From contig JBKECC010000050.1 in assembly GCA_047974135.1 (NCBI GenBank), forward strand, positions 1 to 5,888: DNA of 5,888 nt, in the 5' to 3' direction. The notes beneath the pieces are model-generated. The model did no database searches, was not told the origin of the DNA, and saw only the letters and a program-made list of their open reading frames with translations. Source of the stretch: JAIRQK01 sp047974135 (GTDB taxonomy: Bacteria; Campylobacterota; Campylobacteria; Campylobacterales; Campylobacteraceae). The translations under genes and the position numbers were made by a program. This document shows, piece after piece, positions 1 to 5,888 of this stretch (its first letter is position 1; each line of letters starts with the position of its first letter).

Positions 1-19
1 AAAGTAAATTTATAAGAAT

Positions 20-24
20 AAGGA
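20..24 (+). promoter_or_regulatory. Ribosome binding site of nifD
   Basis: AAGGA lies 6 bases before the ATG at 31. This is good Shine-Dalgarno spacing and supports that start. The 30 bases before the gene are AT-rich and show no promoter, which fits an internal operon position, probably behind nifH (inference; nifH is outside the window). Confidence 0.75.
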
Positions 25-30
25 AATAAC

Positions 31-1494
31 ATGACAGCGGAAACATTAAAAGCAAGACAAGAAGAGGCTATAAAAGAGGTCTTAGAGATATACCCAGACA
101 AAGCTAAAAAAACTAGAGCTAAACACTTGGGCGTTGACTTACCTGATGGTGTCAAAGGTGCTTGCGATGTAACAAAAAGCAACAAACAAACTGTTCCTGG
201 AGTTATGAGCCAAAGAGGTTGTGCTTATGCTGGAAGTAAAGGCGTTGTTTGGGGTCCTGTAAAAGATATGATACATATATCTCATGGTCCTATTGGTTGT
301 GGTCAATATAGCCGTGCTGGTAGAAGAAACTACTACATAGGCACAACTGGTGTTGATACCTTCGTTACGATGAACTTTACAACAGATTACAACGAAAAAG
401 ATATCGTTTTTGGTGGAGACAAAAAGCTAAAAGCTGCTCTTGCTGAGATTGATGAACTTTTCCCTCTGAACAATGGTATATCTATACAAAGCGAATGCCC
501 AATCGGACTTATCGGTGATGATATACAAGCAGTTGCAAAAGTTTATAAAAAAGAGAGCCAAAAACCTACCATTGCTGTTTCATGCGAAGGTTTTCGTGGC
601 GTTTCTCAAAGTTTAGGACACCATATAGCAAACGATATGATTCGTGATGAAGTTATGTCAGATACCTCTTTTAAAGATGGGTTTGAAACTACGCCTTATG
701 ATGTAACAATCGTTGGTGATTACAACATCGGTGGTGATGCTTGGAGTTCACGTATTTTACTTGAAGAGATGGGTTTGAGAGTTATAGCCCAGTGGAGTGG
801 AGATGCAACTTATAAAGAGTTGGCAATAGCTCCAAAATCAAAACTAAACCTCTTGCACTGTTACAGAAGTATGAACTACATAGTAAGACACATGGAGCAA
901 GAGTTTGGTGTGCCTTGGATGGAGTACAACTTCTTTGGACCAAGTAAAACAACAGAGAGTTTAAGAAAAATAGCAGCATTTTTTGATGAGACTATTCAAA
1001 AGAAAACTGAAGAGGTGATAGCAAAATATACAGCTATGACTGATGCTGTTATAGCAAAATATAGACCAAAATTAGAAGGCAAAAAAGTTATGCTTTATGT
1101 TGGTGGTTTACGTCCAAGACACGTTATCGGTGCTTATGAAGATTTAGGAATGGAAATCATAGGAACTGGTTATGAATTTGGACATGGAGATGATTACAAA
1201 AGAACAAAAGATGAGTTAACGGGTGCTACATTGATTTACGATGACACAAATGAGTATGAGTTAGAGCAATTTGTTAAAAAACTCAAACCAGACCTTGTTG
1301 CAAGTGGTGTCAAAGAAAAATACGTATTTCAAAAAATGGGATTGCCATTTAGACAGATGCACTCATGGGATTATAGTGGACCATACCACGGATATGATGC
1401 ATTTGCAATATTTGCTAAAGATATGGATTTAGCGTTAAATTCGCCTGTTTGGGCTCACACAAAAGCTCCATGGGTTAAAGAAGGAGAAGCATAA
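31..1494 (+). CDS. nifD: Nitrogenase MoFe protein alpha subunit
   Basis: NifD is half of the cytoplasmic alpha2beta2 MoFe protein (dinitrogenase). It carries the FeMo-cofactor, where N2 is reduced to ammonia with electrons from the Fe protein NifH. The 487 residues match the usual length (Azotobacter vinelandii 492). The three P-cluster cysteines are Cys64 (QRGCAYAG), Cys90 (GPIGCGQYS) and Cys156 (SECPIGLIGDD). The FeMo-co ligands are Cys277 (LLHCYRSMNY) and His444 (RQMHSWDYSGPYHG). Gln193 and His197 (VSQSLGHHIAND), next to homocitrate and the cofactor, are also kept, as is the GGLRPRHVIGAYEDLG segment (358-373). The Azotobacter numbering is shifted by a constant +2 at these sites. There is no large insertion of the kind seen in clostridial-type NifD, so this looks like a group I nitrogenase. 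The HSWDYSGPYHG context and the absence of a delta-subunit gene argue against the vanadium or iron-only enzymes. The gene is translationally linked to nifK, one base downstream. Confidence 0.98.
   Translation: MTAETLKARQEEAIKEVLEIYPDKAKKTRAKHLGVDLPDGVKGACDVTKSNKQTVPGVMSQRGCAYAGSKGVVWGPVKDMIHISHGPIGCGQYSRAGRRNYYIGTTGVDTFVTMNFTTDYNEKDIVFGGDKKLKAALAEIDELFPLNNGISIQSECPIGLIGDDIQAVAKVYKKESQKPTIAVSCEGFRGVSQSLGHHIANDMIRDEVMSDTSFKDGFETTPYDVTIVGDYNIGGDAWSSRILLEEMGLRVIAQWSGDATYKELAIAPKSKLNLLHCYRSMNYIVRHMEQEFGVPWMEYNFFGPSKTTESLRKIAAFFDETIQKKTEEVIAKYTAMTDAVIAKYRPKLEGKKVMLYVGGLRPRHVIGAYEDLGMEIIGTGYEFGHGDDYKRTKDELTGATLIYDDTNEYELEQFVKKLKPDLVASGVKEKYVFQKMGLPFRQMHSWDYSGPYHGYDAFAIFAKDMDLALNSPVWAHTKAPWVKEGEA
1481..1486 (+). 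promoter_or_regulatory. Ribosome binding site of nifK inside nifD
   Basis: AAGGAG lies 9 bases before the nifK ATG, within the last codons of nifD (Lys-Glu-Gly-Glu-Ala). It fixes the nifK start and, with the one-base gap, suggests translational coupling that would keep alpha and beta subunits in equal amounts. Confidence 0.8.
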
Positions 1495-1495
1495 A

Positions 1496-3043
1496 ATGCA
1501 AAATGTAGAAAATATTGTCAATGGACAAAAACTATTTTTAAAACCTGAGTATCAAGAAGTCTTTAAAAAGAAAAAAGAGTTTGAAGGTCACGCTGGAGCA
1601 GTTGATCCAGAAAAAGTTAAAGGGATTGCAAAATGGACAACATCTTGGGAATACAGAGAGAAAAATCTTGCACGTGAACACATCACTGTAAACCCAGCAA
1701 AAGCTTGTCAGCCACTAGGAGCTGTTATGGTTGCTCTTGGTTTTGAAAATACAATGCCTTATGTTCATGGAAGCCACGGTTGCGTTGCATATTTTAGAAC
1801 TTATTTTACAAGACATTTTAAAGAGCCTACACCTTGCGTTAGCGATAGCATGAGTGAAAGTGCTGCTGTTTTTGGTGGTTTGGCAAATATGAAAGAGGGT
1901 TTAAGAAACTGCAAAGCGCTATATAAACCTGACATGATAGCTGTTTCAACAACTTGTATGGCTGAAGTTATAGGTGATGACTTAAATGCGTTTGTTATAG
2001 GTGCTCGTGCCGAAGCCGAAGGCGAACTTGACAATACTCTAATCCCAGCAGCTCACACTCCATCTTTTGCAGGTAGCCATATAACTGGTTATGACAATAT
2101 GATGAATGCGATTTTACAAGAGTTAAATCCACTTGAAACTAAAGGCGATGTTGATGAGGAAAGAATCAACATAATCCCAGGTTTTGAAACATATCTTGGA
2201 AGTTTAAGAGAGATTAAGCACATCACTTCACTTTTTAGCGACAAAATAGTGATGATTGGCGACCACGAAGAACAATGGGATACTCCTGCAGGTGAGTACA
2301 AGCTTTACGCTGGTGGAACTCCACTTGATGTTGCAAAAAAAGTTATAAATGCAAAAGCAACTATATCTTTGCAAAAATATACAACTGTTTCAACTGGAAA
2401 AACTATAAAAAATCAGTGGGGACAAAACTTTGTTACATGTAACCCAATCGGACTTGGTGGAACAGATGCATTTGTGATGAAACTAAGTGAACTAACAGGC
2501 AAAAGTGTACCAAAAGAGCTGGAATTAGAAAGAGGACGCCTTGTTGATGCTATGCAAGATAGTTACCCTTATATGCACGGTAAAAAATTTGCAATCTGGG
2601 GAGATCCTGACTTTTTAGTAGGAATGGTATCTTTTTTAGTGGAAATGGGTGCGATACCAACTCATATACTTTGCCACAATGCTCCAAGAAAGTATTGGGA
2701 AAAAGAGATAAATGCTATTTTGGAAAAATCAAACTTTAAAGATGAGTGCCACGTCTGGGCTGGCAAAGATTTATGGCATTTAAGAAGCTTGCTATTTACA
2801 GAACCTGTTGATTTTATGATTGGAAATGTTTATGGAAAAGAGTTATATAGAGATACAAAAATCCCTCTAATCAGGATTGGTTTTCCTATATTTGACAGAC
2901 ACCATCTGCACAGATACTCTATAAGTGGATACGGCGGGGCTTTAAACCTTTTAACATGGATAACAAATTCCATACTTGATAAATTAGACGAAGAGACAAA
3001 AGAGATAGGAGAAACTGACTACTTCTTTGACGCTGTAAGATAA
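1496..3043 (+). CDS. nifK: Nitrogenase MoFe protein beta subunit
   Basis: NifK pairs with NifD in the MoFe protein and supplies the other half of the P-cluster, the [8Fe-7S] centre that passes electrons from NifH to FeMo-co. The 515 residues compare with 523 in Azotobacter vinelandii. The P-cluster cysteines are Cys71 (NPAKACQPLGA), Cys96 (GSHGCVAYF) and Cys154 (STTCMAEVIGDD). Ser190 (HTPSFAGSH) matches the serine that can ligate the oxidised P-cluster. Residues of the inter-subunit metal site known from Azotobacter (Glu109, Asp353, Asp357) are present as Glu110, Asp351 and Asp355; the neighbouring Arg108 is Lys109 here. The family's C-terminal motif is intact (YGGALNLLTWITNSILDKLDEET, ending DAVR). 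The N-terminal extension of about 70 residues before the first cysteine is typical of group I NifK. The stop codon is part of a terminator stem, so this is probably the last gene of the nif(H)DK transcript. Confidence 0.98.
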   Translation: MQNVENIVNGQKLFLKPEYQEVFKKKKEFEGHAGAVDPEKVKGIAKWTTSWEYREKNLAREHITVNPAKACQPLGAVMVALGFENTMPYVHGSHGCVAYFRTYFTRHFKEPTPCVSDSMSESAAVFGGLANMKEGLRNCKALYKPDMIAVSTTCMAEVIGDDLNAFVIGARAEAEGELDNTLIPAAHTPSFAGSHITGYDNMMNAILQELNPLETKGDVDEERINIIPGFETYLGSLREIKHITSLFSDKIVMIGDHEEQWDTPAGEYKLYAGGTPLDVAKKVINAKATISLQKYTTVSTGKTIKNQWGQNFVTCNPIGLGGTDAFVMKLSELTGKSVPKELELERGRLVDAMQDSYPYMHGKKFAIWGDPDFLVGMVSFLVEMGAIPTHILCHNAPRKYWEKEINAILEKSNFKDECHVWAGKDLWHLRSLLFTEPVDFMIGNVYGKELYRDTKIPLIRIGFPIFDRHHLHRYSISGYGGALNLLTWITNSILDKLDEETKEIGETDYFFDAVR

Positions 3044-3077
3044 AGAGGGCACGGCTCCTTGCCTTCTTTATTTTTTT
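3041..3077 (+). terminator. Intrinsic terminator after nifK
   Basis: TAAAGAGGGCA (3041-3051) pairs with TGCCTTCTTTA (3060-3070) to form an 11-bp stem with one G-U pair and an 8-base loop. Seven T residues follow directly (3071-3077). The stem begins at the first base of the nifK stop codon. The minus strand has no T tract on the other side, so it should act in the nif direction only. It should end most nifDK transcription before the next gene. Confidence 0.88.
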
Positions 3078-3093
3078 AGGTTTAAATTTTGTA

Positions 3094-3110
3094 TGGAATA
3101 GTTTTTGCAT
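3094..3110 (+). promoter_or_regulatory. Sigma-54 (RpoN) promoter of the aldo/keto reductase gene
   Basis: The element is TGGAATAGTTTTTGCAT. The -24 GG (3095-3096) and -12 GC (3107-3108) are separated by exactly 10 bases, the diagnostic spacing of sigma-54 promoters, and TTGCAT fits the -12 consensus TTGCWT. The -24 half reads TGGAA rather than TGGCAC; GGAA is also what campylobacterial sigma-54 promoters commonly carry (known). Conventional spacing puts the start of transcription near 3120, giving a 22-base leader that contains the ribosome binding site. Sigma-54 promoters need an activator, which in nif regions is normally NifA. No TGT-N10-ACA activator site was found by eye from about 2830 to the promoter, so NifA control is an inference. 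Confidence 0.75.
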
Positions 3111-3125
3111 ATGAAAAATATAAAC

Positions 3126-3131
3126 AAAAGG
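3126..3131 (+). promoter_or_regulatory. Ribosome binding site of the aldo/keto reductase gene
   Basis: AAAAGG lies 10 bases before the ATG at 3142. The spacing is slightly long but workable. It falls just after the predicted sigma-54 transcription start, so the leader is very short. A nearer ATG at 3134 opens a different frame with no recognisable protein and is not used. Confidence 0.55.
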
Positions 3132-3141
3132 TAATGATAAA

Positions 3142-4269
3142 ATGCATGCAACAAAAGAAGCAACTTATGGTTTTGCAAAAAAATTTTCTCATTACAAAGA
3201 TTTTTATATCATTTTTAATGATCTCATCTTTTCAAAACTTGGCTTTGGTACCTTCAAAAAAGAGCCATATAAAGATGAGAATTATCTCTTTGAGTACAAA
3301 GATGCACTAAGAGAAGCCATCAAAAATGGTATAAATGTCATAGATACCGCGATAAATTATAGATACCAAAAAAGCGAAAAAGAGATAGGTGAAACACTTA
3401 GCCTTCTCTTTAAAGAAGGTAGAACTAAAAGAGAAGAGCTTATCATTTGTTCAAAGGGAGGTTTTATGCCTTTAAACTTTCCATTTCCAAAAAATCCTTA
3501 TGAGTGGATTGAAGAGAATATCATCAAAAAAAACTTAGCAACAAAAGAGGATATAGAGCTTGATGAGCACTGTATCACTGGGGAATTTTTAAAAGCCTCA
3601 TGTGAGACATCACTCAAAAATTTACAGATAGATTGTATAGATATATATTTTTTACACAATCCAGAAGTTCAGCTCCAAAAACTTGGCAAAAAAGCTTTTT
3701 TAGAAAAGTTAAAAGATATTTTTACTACCTTTGAAGAGTTGGTAAAAGAAAACAAGATAAGATATTACGGAATAGCCGTTTGGAACGCTTTTACAAATGA
3801 TGAAAAAGAGATTGAACACATAAACCTTGAAGAAGTTTTTGATATTGCAAAAAAAGTTGCAGGAGTAAATCATCATTTTAAATACATACAACTCCCCTTT
3901 AACATAGCAAAATCAAACGCTTATGCATTAAATAATCAAAAAATGTCCGATGGAAATTACTACACGTTGCTTCAAGTTGCACATAAATTAAATATTGGAG
4001 TTATTGGAAGTTCATCTTTGCTTCAAATGAATCTTTTTCAAAAATCATTCAAACCAGAGATTGGCTACTTACTTGACCCAGATATGAAATTAAAAAGCGA
4101 TATTGAATTAGCTCTTCAATTTGTTCGCTCAACTGAAGGCATCATTACTTCACTTTTTAGTTCAAAAGAGCCTTTACATGTAAAAGAAAATATAAACATT
4201 TCAAGCATAAAAAAAATAGACAAAAAAAGTTACAACCTTTTATACAAAGTAGGTAAAAATGATATATGA
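3142..4269 (+). CDS. Aldo/keto reductase, nif-linked, substrate unknown
   Basis: This is a cytoplasmic NAD(P)H-dependent oxidoreductase of the aldo/keto reductase (AKR) superfamily, which interconverts carbonyls and alcohols on a TIM barrel. All four catalytic residues are visible: Asp68 and Tyr73 (VIDTAINYRYQKSE), Lys105 (IICSKGG) and His172 (YFLHNPEVQL). The C-terminal cofactor region is recognisable at 285-295 (GVIGSSSLLQ) and 326-349 (QFVRSTEGIITSLFSSKEP). At 375 residues it is longer than a typical AKR (about 280-330). The extra length is mostly an insert between Lys105 and His172 (about 108-150, including NPYEWIEENII and DEHCITGEF) and an N-terminal arm of about 30 residues. My recollection is that these traits mark an uncharacterised bacterial AKR subgroup. 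The N-terminal arm looks like that subgroup's start, which supports the ATG at 3142. The gene has its own sigma-54 promoter and overlaps the flavoprotein gene by 11 bases. No signal peptide or membrane segment is seen. The substrate cannot be named. Confidence 0.88.
   Translation: MHATKEATYGFAKKFSHYKDFYIIFNDLIFSKLGFGTFKKEPYKDENYLFEYKDALREAIKNGINVIDTAINYRYQKSEKEIGETLSLLFKEGRTKREELIICSKGGFMPLNFPFPKNPYEWIEENIIKKNLATKEDIELDEHCITGEFLKASCETSLKNLQIDCIDIYFLHNPEVQLQKLGKKAFLEKLKDIFTTFEELVKENKIRYYGIAVWNAFTNDEKEIEHINLEEVFDIAKKVAGVNHHFKYIQLPFNIAKSNAYALNNQKMSDGNYYTLLQVAHKLNIGVIGSSSLLQMNLFQKSFKPEIGYLLDPDMKLKSDIELALQFVRSTEGIITSLFSSKEPLHVKENINISSIKKIDKKSYNLLYKVGKNDI
4247..4253 (+). promoter_or_regulatory. Ribosome binding site of the flavoprotein gene
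   Basis: AAGTAGG lies 5 bases before the ATG at 4259 and within the last codons of the aldo/keto reductase gene. It decides the start: the next in-frame ATG (codon 16) would cut off the GSGIAG dinucleotide-binding loop. Confidence 0.6.
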
Positions 4270-5888
4270 CATTGTAGTTGTGGGCTCTGGTATAGCTGGA
4301 CTTATGGCAGCCATAGAGGCAAAAACAGATACAAATAGCGTGGCTGTTGTCACAAAAGGAAATGTTTTTAAATCAAACAGTTCCGTTGCAAGTGGTGGCA
4401 TAAACGCTGTTCTTGACGAAAATAATACCGAAGAGTTACAAAAACACATAGACGACACACTAAAAAGTGCCAAAGGTTTGGCTGACAAAAAAAGCGTTGT
4501 TTATATGTGTAAAAGCGCTTCAAGGATAATAAAAAAATTGGTCAAATATGGCGTTGATTTTAACAAAGATGAAAACGGAAACATTGTTCAGCGAGCCTTT
4601 GGAGGAAGTAGTAGCAAAAGAGCCTGTTTTGTTGGAGATGGCACTGGTTCAGCCATCATGCAAGCTTTGATAAAAGAGGCAAGAAGGGTTGGAGTTGAGT
4701 TTTTAGTAAATAACTTTGTTATGGATATAACAAGGGTAAATAAAAGAATAAGTGGCTTAGTTGTACTAAAGAAAAATGACTCTTCTGTTGTGGTTTATCT
4801 TGCAAAAGCAGTTATATTTGCTGGTGGCGGATATGGTGGAATTTACAGAGGTTATAGCACAAACGCGCAAGATTGTTCAGGAGATTTACAAAGCATAGCT
4901 TTGCGAAATAACCTCGAACTTCAAGATTTAGAATTTGTACAGTTTCATCCTACAAGTTTTGCAAAAGGCTGTTCTTTGATTTCAGAAGCTGCAAGAAGCG
5001 AGGGTGGATTTATAGTAAATGGCATGGGTGAGAGTATCGTTGATCCACTTGGCACAAGAGATGTTGTATCAAGAGAGATTTTCAAGCAAATACAAAATAA
5101 AAACAAAGTCTATCTTGATTTAACTTTGATTCCAAAAGAGACTTTGCTTGCAAAACTTCCAAACCTTTATAAAAATGCTAACAATTTAGCAGGAGTTGAT
5201 ATAACAAAAGAACTTTTAGAGGTAACTCCTTCCGTACACTACATAATAGGCGGTATAAAATCCGAGTTTACATGTACAGATATAAAAGGGTTGTTTGTTT
5301 GTGGTGAGTGCGCATCTTTAGGCATTCACGGAGCAAATAGACTTGGAGGAAACTCTCTGCTTGAAGGTGCAGTTTTTGGTGAATTAGCTGGTAAAAAAGC
5401 AAGAGAATACATTGATGGAAAAGATTATTTGCCTATTGATTATAGTCTCGTTATAAAAAATATGAGATTGGTTGATAGAATTTTTTCAGATGAGAGTACA
5501 AAAAACTTTAACGCAATAAGACTTTCCGTTGGAAAAACTATGTTTTTAAAAGTTGGCATCATAAGAGATGAAGAAAAGTTACTTGAAGCGCTTGATTATA
5601 TAAAATACTTACGACTTGAGTCAGCTTCATTGCATTGTTATGACAAAAGTAGAGAAAACAATGTGGAGTTAATAGCCATTTTAGAATTAAAAAATATCCT
5701 AGAACTTTGTGAAGCCATCATATACTCTGCTCTATATAGAAAAGAGAGTGTTGGTGCGCATTTTAGAGAGGATTATCCAAACTACGATGAGAAAAAGATA
5801 AAACACACAGTTATAAAAGAGTTAAAAAGAGGATATTTTAGGGTGCATTATGAAGATAATGCTTTTATCAAATTTTTAAAAAGAAATT
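4259..5888 (+). CDS. FrdA/SdhA/NadB-superfamily flavoprotein, 3' end outside window
   Basis: An open frame of 543 codons runs off the window. It encodes an FAD oxidoreductase of the fumarate reductase / succinate dehydrogenase / L-aspartate oxidase superfamily. The FAD Rossmann fold opens at residues 3-30 (VVVGSGIAGLMAA). Active-site motifs follow in order: FGG (114-116), QFHPT with His230, SEAARSEGG with Arg246 (the expected proton-donor arginine), TRDVVSREI (266-274), VHYIIGGI with His327, and GANRLGGNSLLEG with Arg361. The C-terminal helical domain (from about 398) carries KESVGAHFREDYP (495-507). The histidine that binds FAD covalently in FrdA/SdhA is replaced (SNSSVASGG, about Asn40), so FAD should be non-covalent, as in NadB. 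Where NadB has EGGHS, with a glutamate that helps recognise aspartate, this protein has FGGSS, the FrdA-like form. I therefore favour a dicarboxylate oxidoreductase over L-aspartate oxidase, but an unknown substrate is equally possible. There is no signal peptide. The 11-base overlap with the reductase gene implies coupled translation. Confidence 0.85.
   Translation, partial: MIYDIVVVGSGIAGLMAAIEAKTDTNSVAVVTKGNVFKSNSSVASGGINAVLDENNTEELQKHIDDTLKSAKGLADKKSVVYMCKSASRIIKKLVKYGVDFNKDENGNIVQRAFGGSSSKRACFVGDGTGSAIMQALIKEARRVGVEFLVNNFVMDITRVNKRISGLVVLKKNDSSVVVYLAKAVIFAGGGYGGIYRGYSTNAQDCSGDLQSIALRNNLELQDLEFVQFHPTSFAKGCSLISEAARSEGGFIVNGMGESIVDPLGTRDVVSREIFKQIQNKNKVYLDLTLIPKETLLAKLPNLYKNANNLAGVDITKELLEVTPSVHYIIGGIKSEFTCTDIKGLFVCGECASLGIHGANRLGGNSLLEGAVFGELAGKKAREYIDGKDYLPIDYSLVIKNMRLVDRIFSDESTKNFNAIRLSVGKTMFLKVGIIRDEEKLLEALDYIKYLRLESASLHCYDKSRENNVELIAILELKNILELCEAIIYSALYRKESVGAHFREDYPNYDEKKIKHTVIKELKRGYFRVHYEDNAFIKFLKRN

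Noticed and set aside
2011..2026. Short GCCGAA direct repeat in nifK
   Set aside because: It encodes an Ala-Glu-Ala-Glu run in a variable loop of NifK and has only two copies, so it is coding sequence and not a functional repeat.
31..3043. Alternative (vanadium or iron-only) nitrogenase
   Set aside because: No delta-subunit gene lies between the two subunit genes. NifD carries the Mo-type motifs around Cys277 and His444, and NifK has the long N-terminal region typical of the Mo enzyme.
2830..3093. NifA upstream activator site (TGT-N10-ACA) before the sigma-54 promoter
   Set aside because: Reading the 3' part of nifK and the spacer by eye gave no TGT followed by ACA at the right distance. 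The activator may bind a different motif or lie further upstream.
2919..3110. Minus-strand open frame of 63 codons across the nifK end, terminator and promoter
   Set aside because: It is antisense to conserved NifK codons, lacks a convincing ribosome binding site and its product is a basic, low-information sequence. The other minus-strand frames (782-979, 1801-2034, 2089-2301, 3709-3891, 4240-4488) are rejected for the same reason: they shadow clear genes.
3089..3310. Small + strand open frame of 73 codons overlapping the start of the aldo/keto reductase gene
   Set aside because: It starts inside the promoter region, runs out of frame through the reductase gene and shows no recognisable protein features.
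4259..5888. Naming the flavoprotein nadB (L-aspartate oxidase)
   Set aside because: Overall similarity and the non-covalent FAD site fit, but the EGGHS aspartate-site motif is replaced by FGGSS and no nadA or nadC is adjacent. A superfamily-level call is safer.

Overview
The window holds the structural genes of a molybdenum nitrogenase and, behind a terminator and a new promoter, two genes of unknown role that look like part of the same nitrogen-fixation regulon. All four genes are on the + strand. The low GC content, the A-rich codon use (AAA, ATA, TTA, GAT) and the protein sequences point to a Campylobacterota diazotroph (Sulfurimonas, Sulfuricurvum, Sulfurospirillum or Arcobacter type). 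That assignment is an inference from style and was not checked against a database.

Layout. Positions 1-30 are the end of a leader or spacer; nifH probably lies just upstream, outside the window. nifD (31-1494) and nifK (1496-3043) encode the alpha and beta subunits of the MoFe protein. One base separates them, and the nifK ribosome binding site sits inside the end of nifD. Both subunits keep all P-cluster cysteines, and NifD keeps both FeMo-cofactor ligands. No delta-subunit gene (vnfG/anfG) lies between them, so this is the Mo enzyme. The nifK stop codon is built into a strong intrinsic terminator (3041-3077).

A close match to a sigma-54 (RpoN) promoter follows at 3094-3110: GG and GC are separated by exactly 10 bases. 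It would start transcription near 3120, 22 bases before an aldo/keto reductase gene (3142-4269). That gene overlaps by 11 bases the start of a FrdA/SdhA/NadB-superfamily flavoprotein (4259 to beyond the window end), so the two are probably translated together.

Interpretation. Transcription of nifDK appears to stop, then restart from a sigma-54 promoter of the class normally activated by NifA in nif regulons. The pair is therefore probably expressed under nitrogen-fixing conditions. The aldo/keto reductase has a complete catalytic tetrad. The flavoprotein has a fumarate-reductase-like active site, lacks the histidine that binds FAD covalently, and has no signal peptide. Together they suggest a cytoplasmic redox module attached to nitrogen fixation whose substrates cannot be deduced from the sequence. 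This pair is the least explained part of the window.
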